From CAYYNP01 sp964472545 (GTDB lineage Bacteria; Planctomycetota; Planctomycetia; Pirellulales; Thermoguttaceae): 24,124 bases of DNA. The notes beneath the pieces are model-generated. The model was not told the origin of the DNA. It ran no database searches and was given only the letters and a program-made list of their open reading frames with translations. The DNA lies in NCBI GenBank assembly GCA_964472545.1, contig CAYYNP010000139.1, positions 1-24,124 on the forward strand, read 5' to 3'. Of the stretch, positions 16,139 through 22,837 are shown piece after piece. Position 1 is the stretch's first letter, and every line of letters begins with the position of its first letter. The translations under genes and the position numbers were made by a program.

Positions 16139-16180
16139 GGGTGCGTTTCTTTCTGGTCGGTGCTCAGGAATACAGGGTGG

Positions 16181-16254
16181 CATGCCCACGCTTGCGTGGG
16201 CATGAAGCCGGCGTCCTCGAAGGTCTCACGCATGCCCACGCAAGCGTGGGCATG
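16181..16254. repeat. Pair of 24-bp palindromes in inverted orientation
   Basis: Two stem-loops with 11-bp arms catgcccacgc/gcgtgggcatg lie at 16181-16204 (TT centre) and 16231-16254 (AA centre), so the second is the exact reverse complement of the first. They are 26 bases apart, between the KS-like stop and the PAAR-like start. This is the arrangement of a REP doublet. No T tract follows, so an intrinsic terminator is not supported. Confidence 0.9.
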
Positions 16255-16289
16255 GCACCCGATCCGAAGTTCCTCACAATAAATGCTCC

Positions 16290-17354
16290 TCAAATTGGTG
16301 TCACCACCAGCGCAGCACGTCCGCCGCGATCGGACGAGCCGTAGACCAGGCACGGGCCTTGGCGGTAACCCTGCGAAAGCCCGATGGCGGCCAGCCCCAC
16401 CATTAGCGGCCCGCACGCGGCGCCCGTGTCGCCGTAGCAATCGGCCGGGTGGTGCATGGCGTGATCGGGATCAAACGCTTGCTGGTTGCGAATGAAGGCC
16501 ACGCCCCACTCACGGGCCCAGTGGCTTTCGCCGTTCATCGACGAATAGACCTCCCGGATCGGCGATTCGAGTTCGACCTGTTCAAGGAGCGTCTCGATCG
16601 TGCCGGCCAGTCCGTCGCCACGGTACGGCTCGTCGGCGTACAAGTGGCCTTCCTCGAATCCTTCGGCCACCGGCGAGACGGCCGCCAACGGCGTCAGGCC
16701 CGCGGCTTCTGCTGCCTCGCGACTGCCCAACAGCAGGAACGCGGCACCTTCGCCCGGCGTGAAGCCGTCGAGGTTGTCGGGCGTCTTGACGCGCCCTTCG
16801 GCCTCCAGTGTCTTGAGCACGTAGAGCGCACGAAACGTATCGATGCCGCCGGCTAGCGCGAGCGGGGCAGCTCCTTCTTGGACCCGTTCCGCGGCCCGTG
16901 CGATCGCCCCGAGTCCACCGGCCCGACCTCGTGGCCCGGCGGTGCTGCCGCTCACATTGAAGGCTTTCTCGGTCTGCAAAGCAAAACGCTCCAGGAACGC
17001 CTCGTGGGCGAGCGGGATTGCCGTCTCGGTCTCCGGCAGGGCCAGCACGAGCGGCGGCAACGGCCTCGACGGATCGATCCCTTCGGCACATTCTAACAGC
17101 GGCATCGTGCCCAGCCGTAGCATGCGGTCTTCGCGGGCAGTGAGACCTTTGATCTCGGCAAGTTCGTCCGCCCGCCCCGGAAGACCGTCTTCGACGACCT
17201 CGGCGAAGACGAACGGTTCGAAACACTTGTCGCACCAGGGGATTTCCCCCAGCCGCATCGTGCCGGCGCGGACCGACGCCGCGGTCTCGGGCGCCGAAAG
17301 CCCGACGGACGTCATCATGCCGACACCGAGAATCAGGACGTCTTCGGCGGCCAT
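16290..17354 (-). CDS. Thiolase-fold beta-ketoacyl-synthase-like protein, catalytically degenerate
   Basis: 354 residues with the layout of a beta-ketoacyl synthase: VLILGVGMMTSVGLSAPET at the start, a nucleophile-elbow region at 138-150, AGGIDT (168-173), GFTPGEGAAFLLL (197-209) and GDTGAACGPLMVGLAA (308-323). The active-site cysteine of real synthases is missing: the elbow reads GPRGRAGG with Arg144 near the Cys site. The GHT histidine is replaced by Asp309. It is therefore unlikely to condense acyl groups. Similar genes occur beside DUF2169 and PAAR genes in T6SS islands, where a structural or cargo-loading role is assumed. It starts two bases after the DUF2169 stop, with AGGAGT upstream, showing tight coupling. 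Confidence 0.82.
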   Translation of the reverse strand: MAAEDVLILGVGMMTSVGLSAPETAASVRAGTMRLGEIPWCDKCFEPFVFAEVVEDGLPGRADELAEIKGLTAREDRMLRLGTMPLLECAEGIDPSRPLPPLVLALPETETAIPLAHEAFLERFALQTEKAFNVSGSTAGPRGRAGGLGAIARAAERVQEGAAPLALAGGIDTFRALYVLKTLEAEGRVKTPDNLDGFTPGEGAAFLLLGSREAAEAAGLTPLAAVSPVAEGFEEGHLYADEPYRGDGLAGTIETLLEQVELESPIREVYSSMNGESHWAREWGVAFIRNQQAFDPDHAMHHPADCYGDTGAACGPLMVGLAAIGLSQGYRQGPCLVYGSSDRGGRAALVVTPI

Positions 17355-17356
17355 GA

Positions 17357-18382
17357 TTATGCCACTCCTGCATAAGACGCCACGGCAGCTTCAATTGCAC
17401 GCACGCGTAACACCTTCTTGTCGCAAGGCAGAACGGTCCGCCACAGGAGGACCAGCCGGGCGGCGTCGGGCTCGATGAGCACGGTGTCGAGCGGGGCCGC
17501 GAGCGGATGGTTCGTGTTGTCGAGGCGGTAAGTGATCTGCAGCCGATAACCCGGCAGGCGGAATCGGAGTTGGCCGCTGGGCGTGGCCCCGAGGACCTCG
17601 AACTCTTCGTCCCCTTGCAGGTAGTCGGCCGCGATTTGATCCACCGGCGCCGTCTGGAAGAACCGAGGGTCGAAGTCCTCCGGCAAGAACGGGGCCCGCT
17701 GCTTCTGCCAGGGTTCATCGTACGTGCCGGCGTAGGACCGCCGCGGCTGCCAATGTGGACAAATCGGAGCGAACCCGGCGGGCGGCGGGCGGTCCTCCCA
17801 AGACTCGATCAGGTGGCTGGGATCCTCCAAGTTCGGTAGTTGCATGCCGTCGAGCGGCTTCCGGCCCCCGTCGACGCGAAACCCGCGTCCCAGCGGGTTG
17901 CGGTCGCAGGCGTGAATCTGCGGCTCGGCGCCCTCGGTTCCGTCGGTGCCGCCGAAGGCCCTCTCCCAAACCAGCGGCATCCGCTCGAACGGCTGCGGCT
18001 CAGACGCCTTCGTGCGAAACACGCCCGACTCCCAGACGCGGTCGCCGAACACGCGGACCGTCTTGTCGATCGAACCGACACGGAGCGACACGCCCATCTC
18101 CCGAGTCGGATTGCCGCCCGGAGCATAGGCTGATCCGACCAACAGCACGTCGGTGCCCGGTTTGACCAGGCCGATATCGCCGGGGGCCTTCAGGCTACTC
18201 TCGGCCGGATCGCCAAAATGTTCGTCTTTGGCCAACAGCGGCAACTGCTCCTCGGCAACCTTGATGCGGCGGCCCAACGTCAGCGTGGCCTTGACGATCG
18301 TGAAGATCGACTCGATCCCGTCCGGATCGGAGCTGACGAAGATCGTGGCTTCAAACGGCGTGTGATTGTGGAACTGGAGCAT
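17357..18382 (-). CDS. DUF2169 family T6SS adaptor-like protein
   Basis: 341 residues with the whole DUF2169 pattern in order: TPFEA (8-12), VKATLTL (~30-36), KPGTDVLLVGSAYAPGG, VFGDRVW, PFERMPLVWERAFGGTDG, NPLGRGFR, then AGTYDEPWQKQRAPFLPEDF and a beta-rich C-terminus. DUF2169 proteins are encoded with vgrG, PAAR and effector genes and are thought to be adaptors that load cargo; no enzymatic activity is known. The frame is open to 18454, but those 24 extra codons are one arm of the inverted repeat at 18399-18477, so the ATG at 18382 is preferred. The ribosome site is weak. Next in line is the KS-like gene, two bases away. Confidence 0.92.
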   Translation of the reverse strand: MLQFHNHTPFEATIFVSSDPDGIESIFTIVKATLTLGRRIKVAEEQLPLLAKDEHFGDPAESSLKAPGDIGLVKPGTDVLLVGSAYAPGGNPTREMGVSLRVGSIDKTVRVFGDRVWESGVFRTKASEPQPFERMPLVWERAFGGTDGTEGAEPQIHACDRNPLGRGFRVDGGRKPLDGMQLPNLEDPSHLIESWEDRPPPAGFAPICPHWQPRRSYAGTYDEPWQKQRAPFLPEDFDPRFFQTAPVDQIAADYLQGDEEFEVLGATPSGQLRFRLPGYRLQITYRLDNTNHPLAAPLDTVLIEPDAARLVLLWRTVLPCDKKVLRVRAIEAAVASYAGVA

Positions 18383-18398
18383 GCTTCGTTTGATTGTT

Positions 18399-18477
18399 GA
18401 CGAAAAGGGGACAGGCACCTTTTGTGCGAAGCACCCTTCGGGCCGTTCCGGCAAAAGGTGCCTGTCCCCTTTTCGTC
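18399..18477. repeat. Perfect 25-bp inverted repeat between vgrG and DUF2169 gene
   Basis: Arms 18399-18423 and 18453-18477 are exact reverse complements; core AAAAGGGGACAGGCACC. The 29-base loop has its own GTGC-GAA-GCAC hairpin. It starts three bases past the vgrG stop. The runs of A and T in the arms make it look like a bidirectional terminator, but it also resembles a repeat I recall as widespread in planctomycetes. Partial transcription attenuation after hcp-vgrG is an inference. Confidence 0.9.
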
Positions 18478-18479
18478 GC

Positions 18480-20543
18480 CTAATTCTCGACGATCTGGCT
18501 TCCCTTGATGGTCACCTTGCCGGACGCCTTGGCATTGATCTTGCCGGAGGCGGACAGCGTGATGTTGTTGCCCTTGATCTGGATGTCGCCGTTCTTCTTC
18601 ATCGTGATGCTGGCCTTGCCGGTCTTCAGCACGATTTCGTCGCCGACGGTAACCAACAGCTTCTTGCCGATCGTGACTTGATCGTCCTTGCCCACGACCT
18701 GCTCGCGCTTGCCGGCAACTTCGACCGTTTCGTCCTTGCCGATGGTCACCGTGCGATTCTGGCCGATGTTGACGTCTTCGTTCTTGCCGACCGTTTCGGC
18801 CCGGTTGGTGCCGATCGAGATCGACTCTTCTTTGCCCACCGACTCGGTGCGATTGTTGACGATGGTGATCTGCTCGTTGCGGTCGACGGTTTCGGTCCGG
18901 TCGCGTTTGATCTTGGTGCTTTCGTCGCGGTCGACGGTCTTCTTTCGGTCGTGGCCGACCCAGTGCGTCTCGTCGTTCTCGACTTCGATATCCTGGTTCT
19001 TCTCGGCGTGGATCAGTAACTGCTCGCTGCCCTTCTTGTCCTCGAAGCGGATCTCGTTGTAGTTGTCGTCCGTGCCGTCCTTGGTGCTGCGGGTCTTGAT
19101 CGTGCTCTTGGTCTTCTCGTCCGGCAGCTTGTAAGGGGGAGTTTGGTCGGCGTTGTAGACCAGCCCGGTAATCAGCGGACGGTCCGGGTCGCCTTCCAGG
19201 TAGCTGACGATCACCTCTTGGCCGATTCGCGGAATGAACATGGCCCCCCAGCCCTTGCCGGCGATGGTCTGCATGCAGCGGATCCAGCAGGAGCTGTTTT
19301 CGTCGCGTTTGCCCTCGCGGTCCCAGAAGAACTGCACCTTGACGCGTCCGTGCTTGTCGGGCCAGATTTCCTCGCCGGCGGGCCCCACGACCACGGCCGT
19401 CTGCGAGCCGCGGATTACCGGCTTGGGCGTTTGCCGCCGAGGGCGGAAGGTGACCGAGTCGGGGATGCAGGTGAACTTGTTGCTATAGTCTTCCGCAATC
19501 GGGTCACCCGTCTCGTAGCCCGACGGCTCGGTGGCCACGTGGTCGATCGCCGTGATGGCGAAAGTCTTGCCCTCTTCCGACTTCGAGCGGTGGCTGGCAA
19601 TCTTGAACTTCCCCCCGGGCGTGAACGTGCGGCACGTGCTCGACGCTACGACGGCATCGTGGGCCGTCTCCTCCTCTTCCATGCGGATCTTGGTGAGGTC
19701 CTGCCCGGCGCCTTTCTCGGCGTAGCTGCCGGGGTAATCGTAGACCTCGTACTTCTGGATGTTCTCCAGTTGCACGGTGGTCTGCTCGCCGGTCATCATC
19801 AGGTCGGCCGGCTTCGGCTCGCTGCGGGCCGGGTGGTCCTCGAAATTGTAGTCGGTCTGAGCCCATTTGCCGGGCGTAAACTCCCAGCGATGTTCCCAAC
19901 TGCTGATGTGGTCGGCCACGGCCTGCGTGCCCACGTCGTCCGGATAGTCGACCTCGTTCTCCGGGCAGTCTTTGTAGGCCCCCTTTTGGTCGGCCAGCAC
20001 CAGCGTGTGCTTGCCGTCTTCGTGCCGGAAGTAGTAGAAGATTCCCTCCTGCTCCATCAGCCGCGAGACGAAGTCAAAGTCGGTCTCGCGATACTGCACG
20101 CAATACTCGCGCGTGGCGTGGCTGCCCTTGATCTCCGAGGTCTCGTAGTCCGAGAAGCCGAGGTCGTCGAAGATCTTCTCGATGATCTGTACCGCCGTCT
20201 TCTTCTGGAAGATACGGCAATCGCTCGTGCGGGTGAGAAACCAGAGCCAGGGGACGACCTCGGCCCGGTAGTCCCGCCGGCCGTCGGCCTCGTTGCCGGC
20301 GACGAACCGGCTGACGAAGCCGTGGAAATATCGGGACGATCCGTCGGCCAGCCGAATGCTGACCGTAACGTCCTTGCCCACGACCTGCTTGGCCGCGATC
20401 GAGGCGTTGTCGGAGAGGAGATCCAACTGGTAGCAAAACGGCCGCGAGATCTCTTCTCGGCCACGAAACGCGGTGAGAACGAGCACGTCGGGCCCCAGCG
20501 GCGTGGCTACGGCGAGCAGGCGGTTTCGCTGCTTCAGGACCAT
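18480..20543 (-). CDS. vgrG: VgrG (TssI) T6SS spike protein
   Basis: 687 residues. The N-terminal half has the gp27-like fold (ISRPFCYQLDLLS; YCVQYRETDFDFVSRLMEQE, then GIFYYF). The gp5-like OB domain follows (~390-477: IWPDKHGRVKVQFFWDR; GWGAMFIPRIGQEVIVSYLE; GDPDRPLITG). From ~478 the protein is a beta-helix needle, including six exact-length 16-residue repeats at 533-628 of the form R-T-E-T-V-G-K-x-E-x-x-x-I-G-x-N. It ends at VTIKGSQIVEN with no fused effector, so cargo must attach through the PAAR-like protein or adaptors. The ATG at 20543 has GAGGAAT upstream; a frame extension to 20603 lacks support. It is the second gene of the island, 247 bases after hcp. Confidence 0.97.
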   Translation of the reverse strand: MVLKQRNRLLAVATPLGPDVLVLTAFRGREEISRPFCYQLDLLSDNASIAAKQVVGKDVTVSIRLADGSSRYFHGFVSRFVAGNEADGRRDYRAEVVPWLWFLTRTSDCRIFQKKTAVQIIEKIFDDLGFSDYETSEIKGSHATREYCVQYRETDFDFVSRLMEQEGIFYYFRHEDGKHTLVLADQKGAYKDCPENEVDYPDDVGTQAVADHISSWEHRWEFTPGKWAQTDYNFEDHPARSEPKPADLMMTGEQTTVQLENIQKYEVYDYPGSYAEKGAGQDLTKIRMEEEETAHDAVVASSTCRTFTPGGKFKIASHRSKSEEGKTFAITAIDHVATEPSGYETGDPIAEDYSNKFTCIPDSVTFRPRRQTPKPVIRGSQTAVVVGPAGEEIWPDKHGRVKVQFFWDREGKRDENSSCWIRCMQTIAGKGWGAMFIPRIGQEVIVSYLEGDPDRPLITGLVYNADQTPPYKLPDEKTKSTIKTRSTKDGTDDNYNEIRFEDKKGSEQLLIHAEKNQDIEVENDETHWVGHDRKKTVDRDESTKIKRDRTETVDRNEQITIVNNRTESVGKEESISIGTNRAETVGKNEDVNIGQNRTVTIGKDETVEVAGKREQVVGKDDQVTIGKKLLVTVGDEIVLKTGKASITMKKNGDIQIKGNNITLSASGKINAKASGKVTIKGSQIVEN
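18660..18947 (-). repeat. Six tandem 48-base coding repeats in vgrG
   Basis: Residues 533-628 of VgrG are six back-to-back 16-residue units with constant R at position 1, V or I at 5 and 13 and mostly G at 6 and 14. At DNA level this is a degenerate 48-base tandem array. It encodes the triple-stranded beta-helix needle; copy number could change by slippage. Confidence 0.85.
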
Positions 20544-20790
20544 GGGCCGATTCCTCGGGGCTGGTTCCTTCGGATTGGGGGGAGCAAGCGTTGCGAGGGC
20601 CACGAGCCGCGGGGCGGAAGCCCGCGGACGGTCTGCACGACATCAACACGTCGCCGCAGCCGTCCGCAGTGGACCACGCCGATTGGGGAGTCTCTCACGT
20701 CAGGGTGTCTCCGCCGGGCCGTCTCCGGGGGCTTCTGCCCCCGGCTATTGGGCTGCCGACGGTTCTTAAACAGACTCCCCGGCGGCGCGA
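20544..20790. repeat. hcp-vgrG spacer with two GC hairpins
   Basis: No gene is seen in this 247-base gap. It holds two strong hairpins: CCGCGGG/CCCGCGG (20607-20613 and 20621-20627) and CCGGGGGC/GCCCCCGG (20725-20732 and 20737-20744, loop TTCT). Neither has a following T tract on the minus strand. They may stabilise the abundant hcp message or limit read-through into vgrG. Confidence 0.7.
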
Positions 20791-21267
20791 CTACTCGCCT
20801 TCCTCGACCTTCCACTCGTACTCCACGTTGCCCTTCTTCTTGCCCTTCGCGTCGCATTCGGTGTAGGTGACCTTGATCTCCTCGAAGTTGAAGGAGACCT
20901 CTTCCACAGGCACCTCTTCCGATTGGCCGCTGCCGCTGATCGTGTAGTTGCTGATCTGCACGTTCTTCAACTCGTAAGCGAAGTAGGTCTGACGGCCCGA
21001 GTCGGTATAGGACGCCGTCAAGTGGATCTCGACCTTCGGGAAGACTTTTCCCTTACAGATCGCTTCGCCCAATTTCGGAGTGGACTTATCGATCTCCTTG
21101 ACCACCACGACGTCTTCCAGAACCACGTCGCCGCGGCGCCGCGTGGGGCCTGTGCCCGCGCCGGGCTTGTGGATCGGCTGGCTGAACGACATCAGATCGC
21201 TCCAGCCTTTATGGTCCTTGTCCTGGGCCTCGCCGTCGACTCCGTCGAATTTGATGTAACCGGCCAT
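20791..21267 (-). CDS. hcp: Hcp (TssD) T6SS tube protein
   Basis: 158 residues, slightly shorter than classical Hcp (about 160-172). The opening MAGYIKFDGVDGEAQDKDHK, then WSDLMSFSQPI and VVLEDVVVVKEIDKSTPKL, match the Hcp family, as do CKGKVFPKVEIHL, YFAYELKNVQISNYTISG and EEVSFNFEEIKVTYTE. Hcp hexamers stack into the inner tube and carry small effectors. The start is the ATG at 21267, directly behind a 13-base Shine-Dalgarno match; an in-frame GTG two codons earlier lies inside that site and is excluded. First gene of the island; its leader faces csrA. The strong ribosome site agrees with the high Hcp output T6SS needs. Confidence 0.96.
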   Translation of the reverse strand: MAGYIKFDGVDGEAQDKDHKGWSDLMSFSQPIHKPGAGTGPTRRRGDVVLEDVVVVKEIDKSTPKLGEAICKGKVFPKVEIHLTASYTDSGRQTYFAYELKNVQISNYTISGSGQSEEVPVEEVSFNFEEIKVTYTECDAKGKKKGNVEYEWKVEEGE

Positions 21268-21285
21268 GATCACCTCCTTTGAGGT
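21268..21285 (-). promoter_or_regulatory. Extended Shine-Dalgarno of hcp inside a hairpin
   Basis: The minus strand reads AAAGGAGGTGATC directly before the ATG, complementary to the full 3' end of 16S rRNA (GATCACCTCCTTT, assuming the usual bacterial end). ACCTC (21285-21281) can pair with GAGGT (21276-21272) around an AAAG loop, hiding the site. An AAGGA motif at the loop edge is close to the ANGGA core bound by CsrA. Confidence 0.7.
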
Positions 21286-21538
21286 AGTAGGGGGGGTCCA
21301 ACAGTTGACTTCTACGGGTCAGGTTCCGAGTTGGTCGCCGGTCGTGGCGACGTTGAACACGCCGCTTGGCGTGTGTCTCGTTTCCCTTCCACTTGGATTC
21401 TCGTGGCGCGCTGCCGGGAAGTTGCGTGACTTTACCCGGCAATTGGAAAAAGGCGGCCTCACTCCCTTCTGCGTGGTGTCTTGGCGACCGGCTCGCGCTT
21501 GGATGCGGTTTCGCGCCCGGTCTGCGATTTGCCGTCTC

Positions 21539-21567
21539 GTTATATTCGGCGTCTGCCCTGAAACCAA
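21539..21567 (-). promoter_or_regulatory. Possible hcp promoter
   Basis: On the minus strand TTGGTT (21567-21562), a 17-base spacer and TATAAC (21544-21539). The -10 is good, the -35 is partial. It would give a leader of roughly 265 bases before hcp. A C9/G9 homopolymer abuts the -35. Confidence 0.35.
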
Positions 21568-21635
21568 CCCCCCCCCTGTTTGGGGTCGAATTCATCGGTC
21601 GTGGCCGCCGGTTGGCCGAAATCGCTGCCGAGCCC

Positions 21636-21663
21636 TTGACCGCACGATTGGTCTGCGTACTAT
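21636..21663 (+). promoter_or_regulatory. Possible csrA promoter
   Basis: TTGACC (21636-21641), 16-base spacer, TACTAT (21658-21663). It would give a csrA leader of about 170 bases. Confidence 0.4.
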
Positions 21664-21842
21664 TCCACAGGTTTTTCTGTCGAAAACCCCGCTCCAAAGC
21701 GCGAACAAAACGCTTCGGACGATCGAATAGCCAGAGTTCCGTTTTTGCGTCCCGCCTAATCCCGCGGTTGATCCTCCCGGGTGAATACCAACACGGCGAC
21801 CCATTTCAGGCGAAGGCGCGAGTTTGCAAGGAGGTTACGGTC

Positions 21843-22040
21843 ATGTTAGTTCTGGCTCGAAAGAGGGGGGAGCGAATTGTCATCGGCGACGAGATCGAGG
21901 TCACCGTGCTGGACATCCGAGGAGGCCGTGTGAAACTCGGCTTTCAGGGACCGCAGGAGATCCCCATCCACCGTCGAGAGTTGCACGCGAGGCTCCAGAA
22001 CGAGCCGTCTGCCGATCGCATGCTCGCGACGGCGCGCTGA
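21843..22040 (+). CDS. csrA: CsrA/RsmA translational regulator
   Basis: 65 residues, the usual length. The opening MLVLARKRGERIVIGDEIEV and the following VLDIRGGRVKLGF and HRREL are family hallmarks, including the conserved Arg in the C-terminal strand that contacts GGA in RNA. The common G(I/V)xAP is GFQGP here. CsrA dimers bind GGA-containing hairpin loops over ribosome sites and block or favour translation. AAGGAGG lies seven to eight bases upstream of the ATG and itself contains AAGGA, fitting autoregulation. The open frame extends far upstream (21366), but that part has no CsrA similarity. It is divergent from hcp; control of hcp is an inference. Confidence 0.95.
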   Translation: MLVLARKRGERIVIGDEIEVTVLDIRGGRVKLGFQGPQEIPIHRRELHARLQNEPSADRMLATAR

Positions 22041-22051
22041 GTCGGAGCGCC

Positions 22052-22065
22052 CGGTGAGAAATGCG
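22052..22065 (+). repeat. Partial copy of the 11833-11850 repeat arm
   Basis: Fourteen bases, cggtgagaaatgcg, identical to part of the outer arm of the nested palindrome 10 kb away. It lies in the 27-base gap between the converging csrA and queE genes. Confidence 0.55.
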
Positions 22066-22067
22066 CA

Positions 22068-22781
22068 TTAGGTCCCCGGCCGCGAACCGAACCACTCGAT
22101 TTGCCGGCGAGGACAGAAGACCAATTCGTGCTCGGCACAATAGGGCTTGAGCCACTGCGTCTTTGCGGCCAATTCGTCGGGATCGGTGCCCTGCGGCATG
22201 AGCATGGCACGCGACCGGTCGAGGTCGGGAATCGCCGCCAGGTAGGCCTCCACCTCCCGGCAATCTTCGACACAGTCGACCACGAACTTCAACTGATAGT
22301 CGTACTCATCCAGCAGGCGGCGGATGACCGTCGGCGCGTGCCGATTTTGCTCGTGGCGGTCATGCCATTTGGCGTTGTCTTGCTGCAATGGTGTCGAGTT
22401 TGACATTTTCGGGCTGATGGACATTAGGTCGCACGCCACCGGCAGGTACAGCGTGCCCGCCGTCTCGACCGTGACGTGGCACCCCATCCGTTGGATTTCA
22501 GACGTCAACGGAATCAGCTCCGAGAACAGCATCGGCTCCCCGCCCGTAACCACAACGTGCCCCCCTGGTGGCGTGTCGCCTTGCGCCGGTCGGACGAGCC
22601 GCCGCACTTGCTCCACGATCTCCCCCACGGACAGGTCGGTACCGGACGGCATCCACGAGCCGTAGGGCGTATCGCAGTATCGGCAACGCAGATTGCACCC
22701 GCTGGCGCGCACGAAGACGCTCTCGGTACCGGTCAGCCGGCCTTCGCCTTGGATCGATCGGAAGATCTCGGCGATTCGCAT
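22068..22781 (-). CDS. queE: 7-carboxy-7-deazaguanine synthase QueE
   Basis: 237 residues. Radical-SAM enzyme converting 6-carboxy-5,6,7,8-tetrahydropterin to 7-carboxy-7-deazaguanine in queuosine synthesis. The N-terminus MRIAEIFRSIQGEGRLTGTE, then FVRASGCNLRCRYCDT, supplies the iron-sulfur cluster cysteines C29, C33, C36 in a CxxxCxxC motif, and VVVTGGEP is the SAM-binding GGE segment. The rest (LKFVVDCVED, MLMPQGTDPDEL) fits the QueE barrel. Start at 22781 gives the expected family N-terminus; the long upstream open frame runs through queC and is not coding. The ribosome site is poor. It follows queC by 56 bases on the same strand, so the two are probably one operon. Confidence 0.95.
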   Translation of the reverse strand: MRIAEIFRSIQGEGRLTGTESVFVRASGCNLRCRYCDTPYGSWMPSGTDLSVGEIVEQVRRLVRPAQGDTPPGGHVVVTGGEPMLFSELIPLTSEIQRMGCHVTVETAGTLYLPVACDLMSISPKMSNSTPLQQDNAKWHDRHEQNRHAPTVIRRLLDEYDYQLKFVVDCVEDCREVEAYLAAIPDLDRSRAMLMPQGTDPDELAAKTQWLKPYCAEHELVFCPRRQIEWFGSRPGT

Positions 22782-22837
22782 GGGAGAGATGAACAGTCGG
22801 CTGGGGAAGGCCAATGGAGAGAAATCGGCGGCGGAGG

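Larger units (their letters stand above)
21268..21842. other. Divergent hcp/csrA intergenic region
   Basis: About 575 bases without a supportable gene between two divergently transcribed genes. It holds the hcp ribosome hairpin, a hairpin ACACGCC-GCTT-GGCGTGT (21357-21374), a further TGCCGGG/CCCGGCA stem (21412-21441), a G7 run (21290-21296), a C9 run (21568-21576) and candidate promoters on both strands. The long hcp leader suggests regulation at RNA level. Confidence 0.65.

Noticed and set aside
16181..16254. CRISPR-like repeats
   Set aside because: Only two units, in opposite orientation, each a palindrome; no array and no cas genes.
18383..18454. N-terminal extension of the DUF2169 protein
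   Set aside because: The extra codons are the right part of a perfect inverted repeat; the family starts at MLQFHNHTPFEA.
19143..20870. 575-codon plus-strand open frame
   Set aside because: Antisense to vgrG, which is certain; the translation has no recognisable family.
21267..21281. End of a 16S rRNA gene (plus strand matches the GATCACCTCCTTT end)
   Set aside because: Only 13 bases match, with no other rRNA sequence; it is the reverse complement of the hcp ribosome site.
21366..21842. CsrA extended upstream by 159 codons
   Set aside because: CsrA is normally about 60-70 residues and a strong AAGGAGG precedes the internal ATG.
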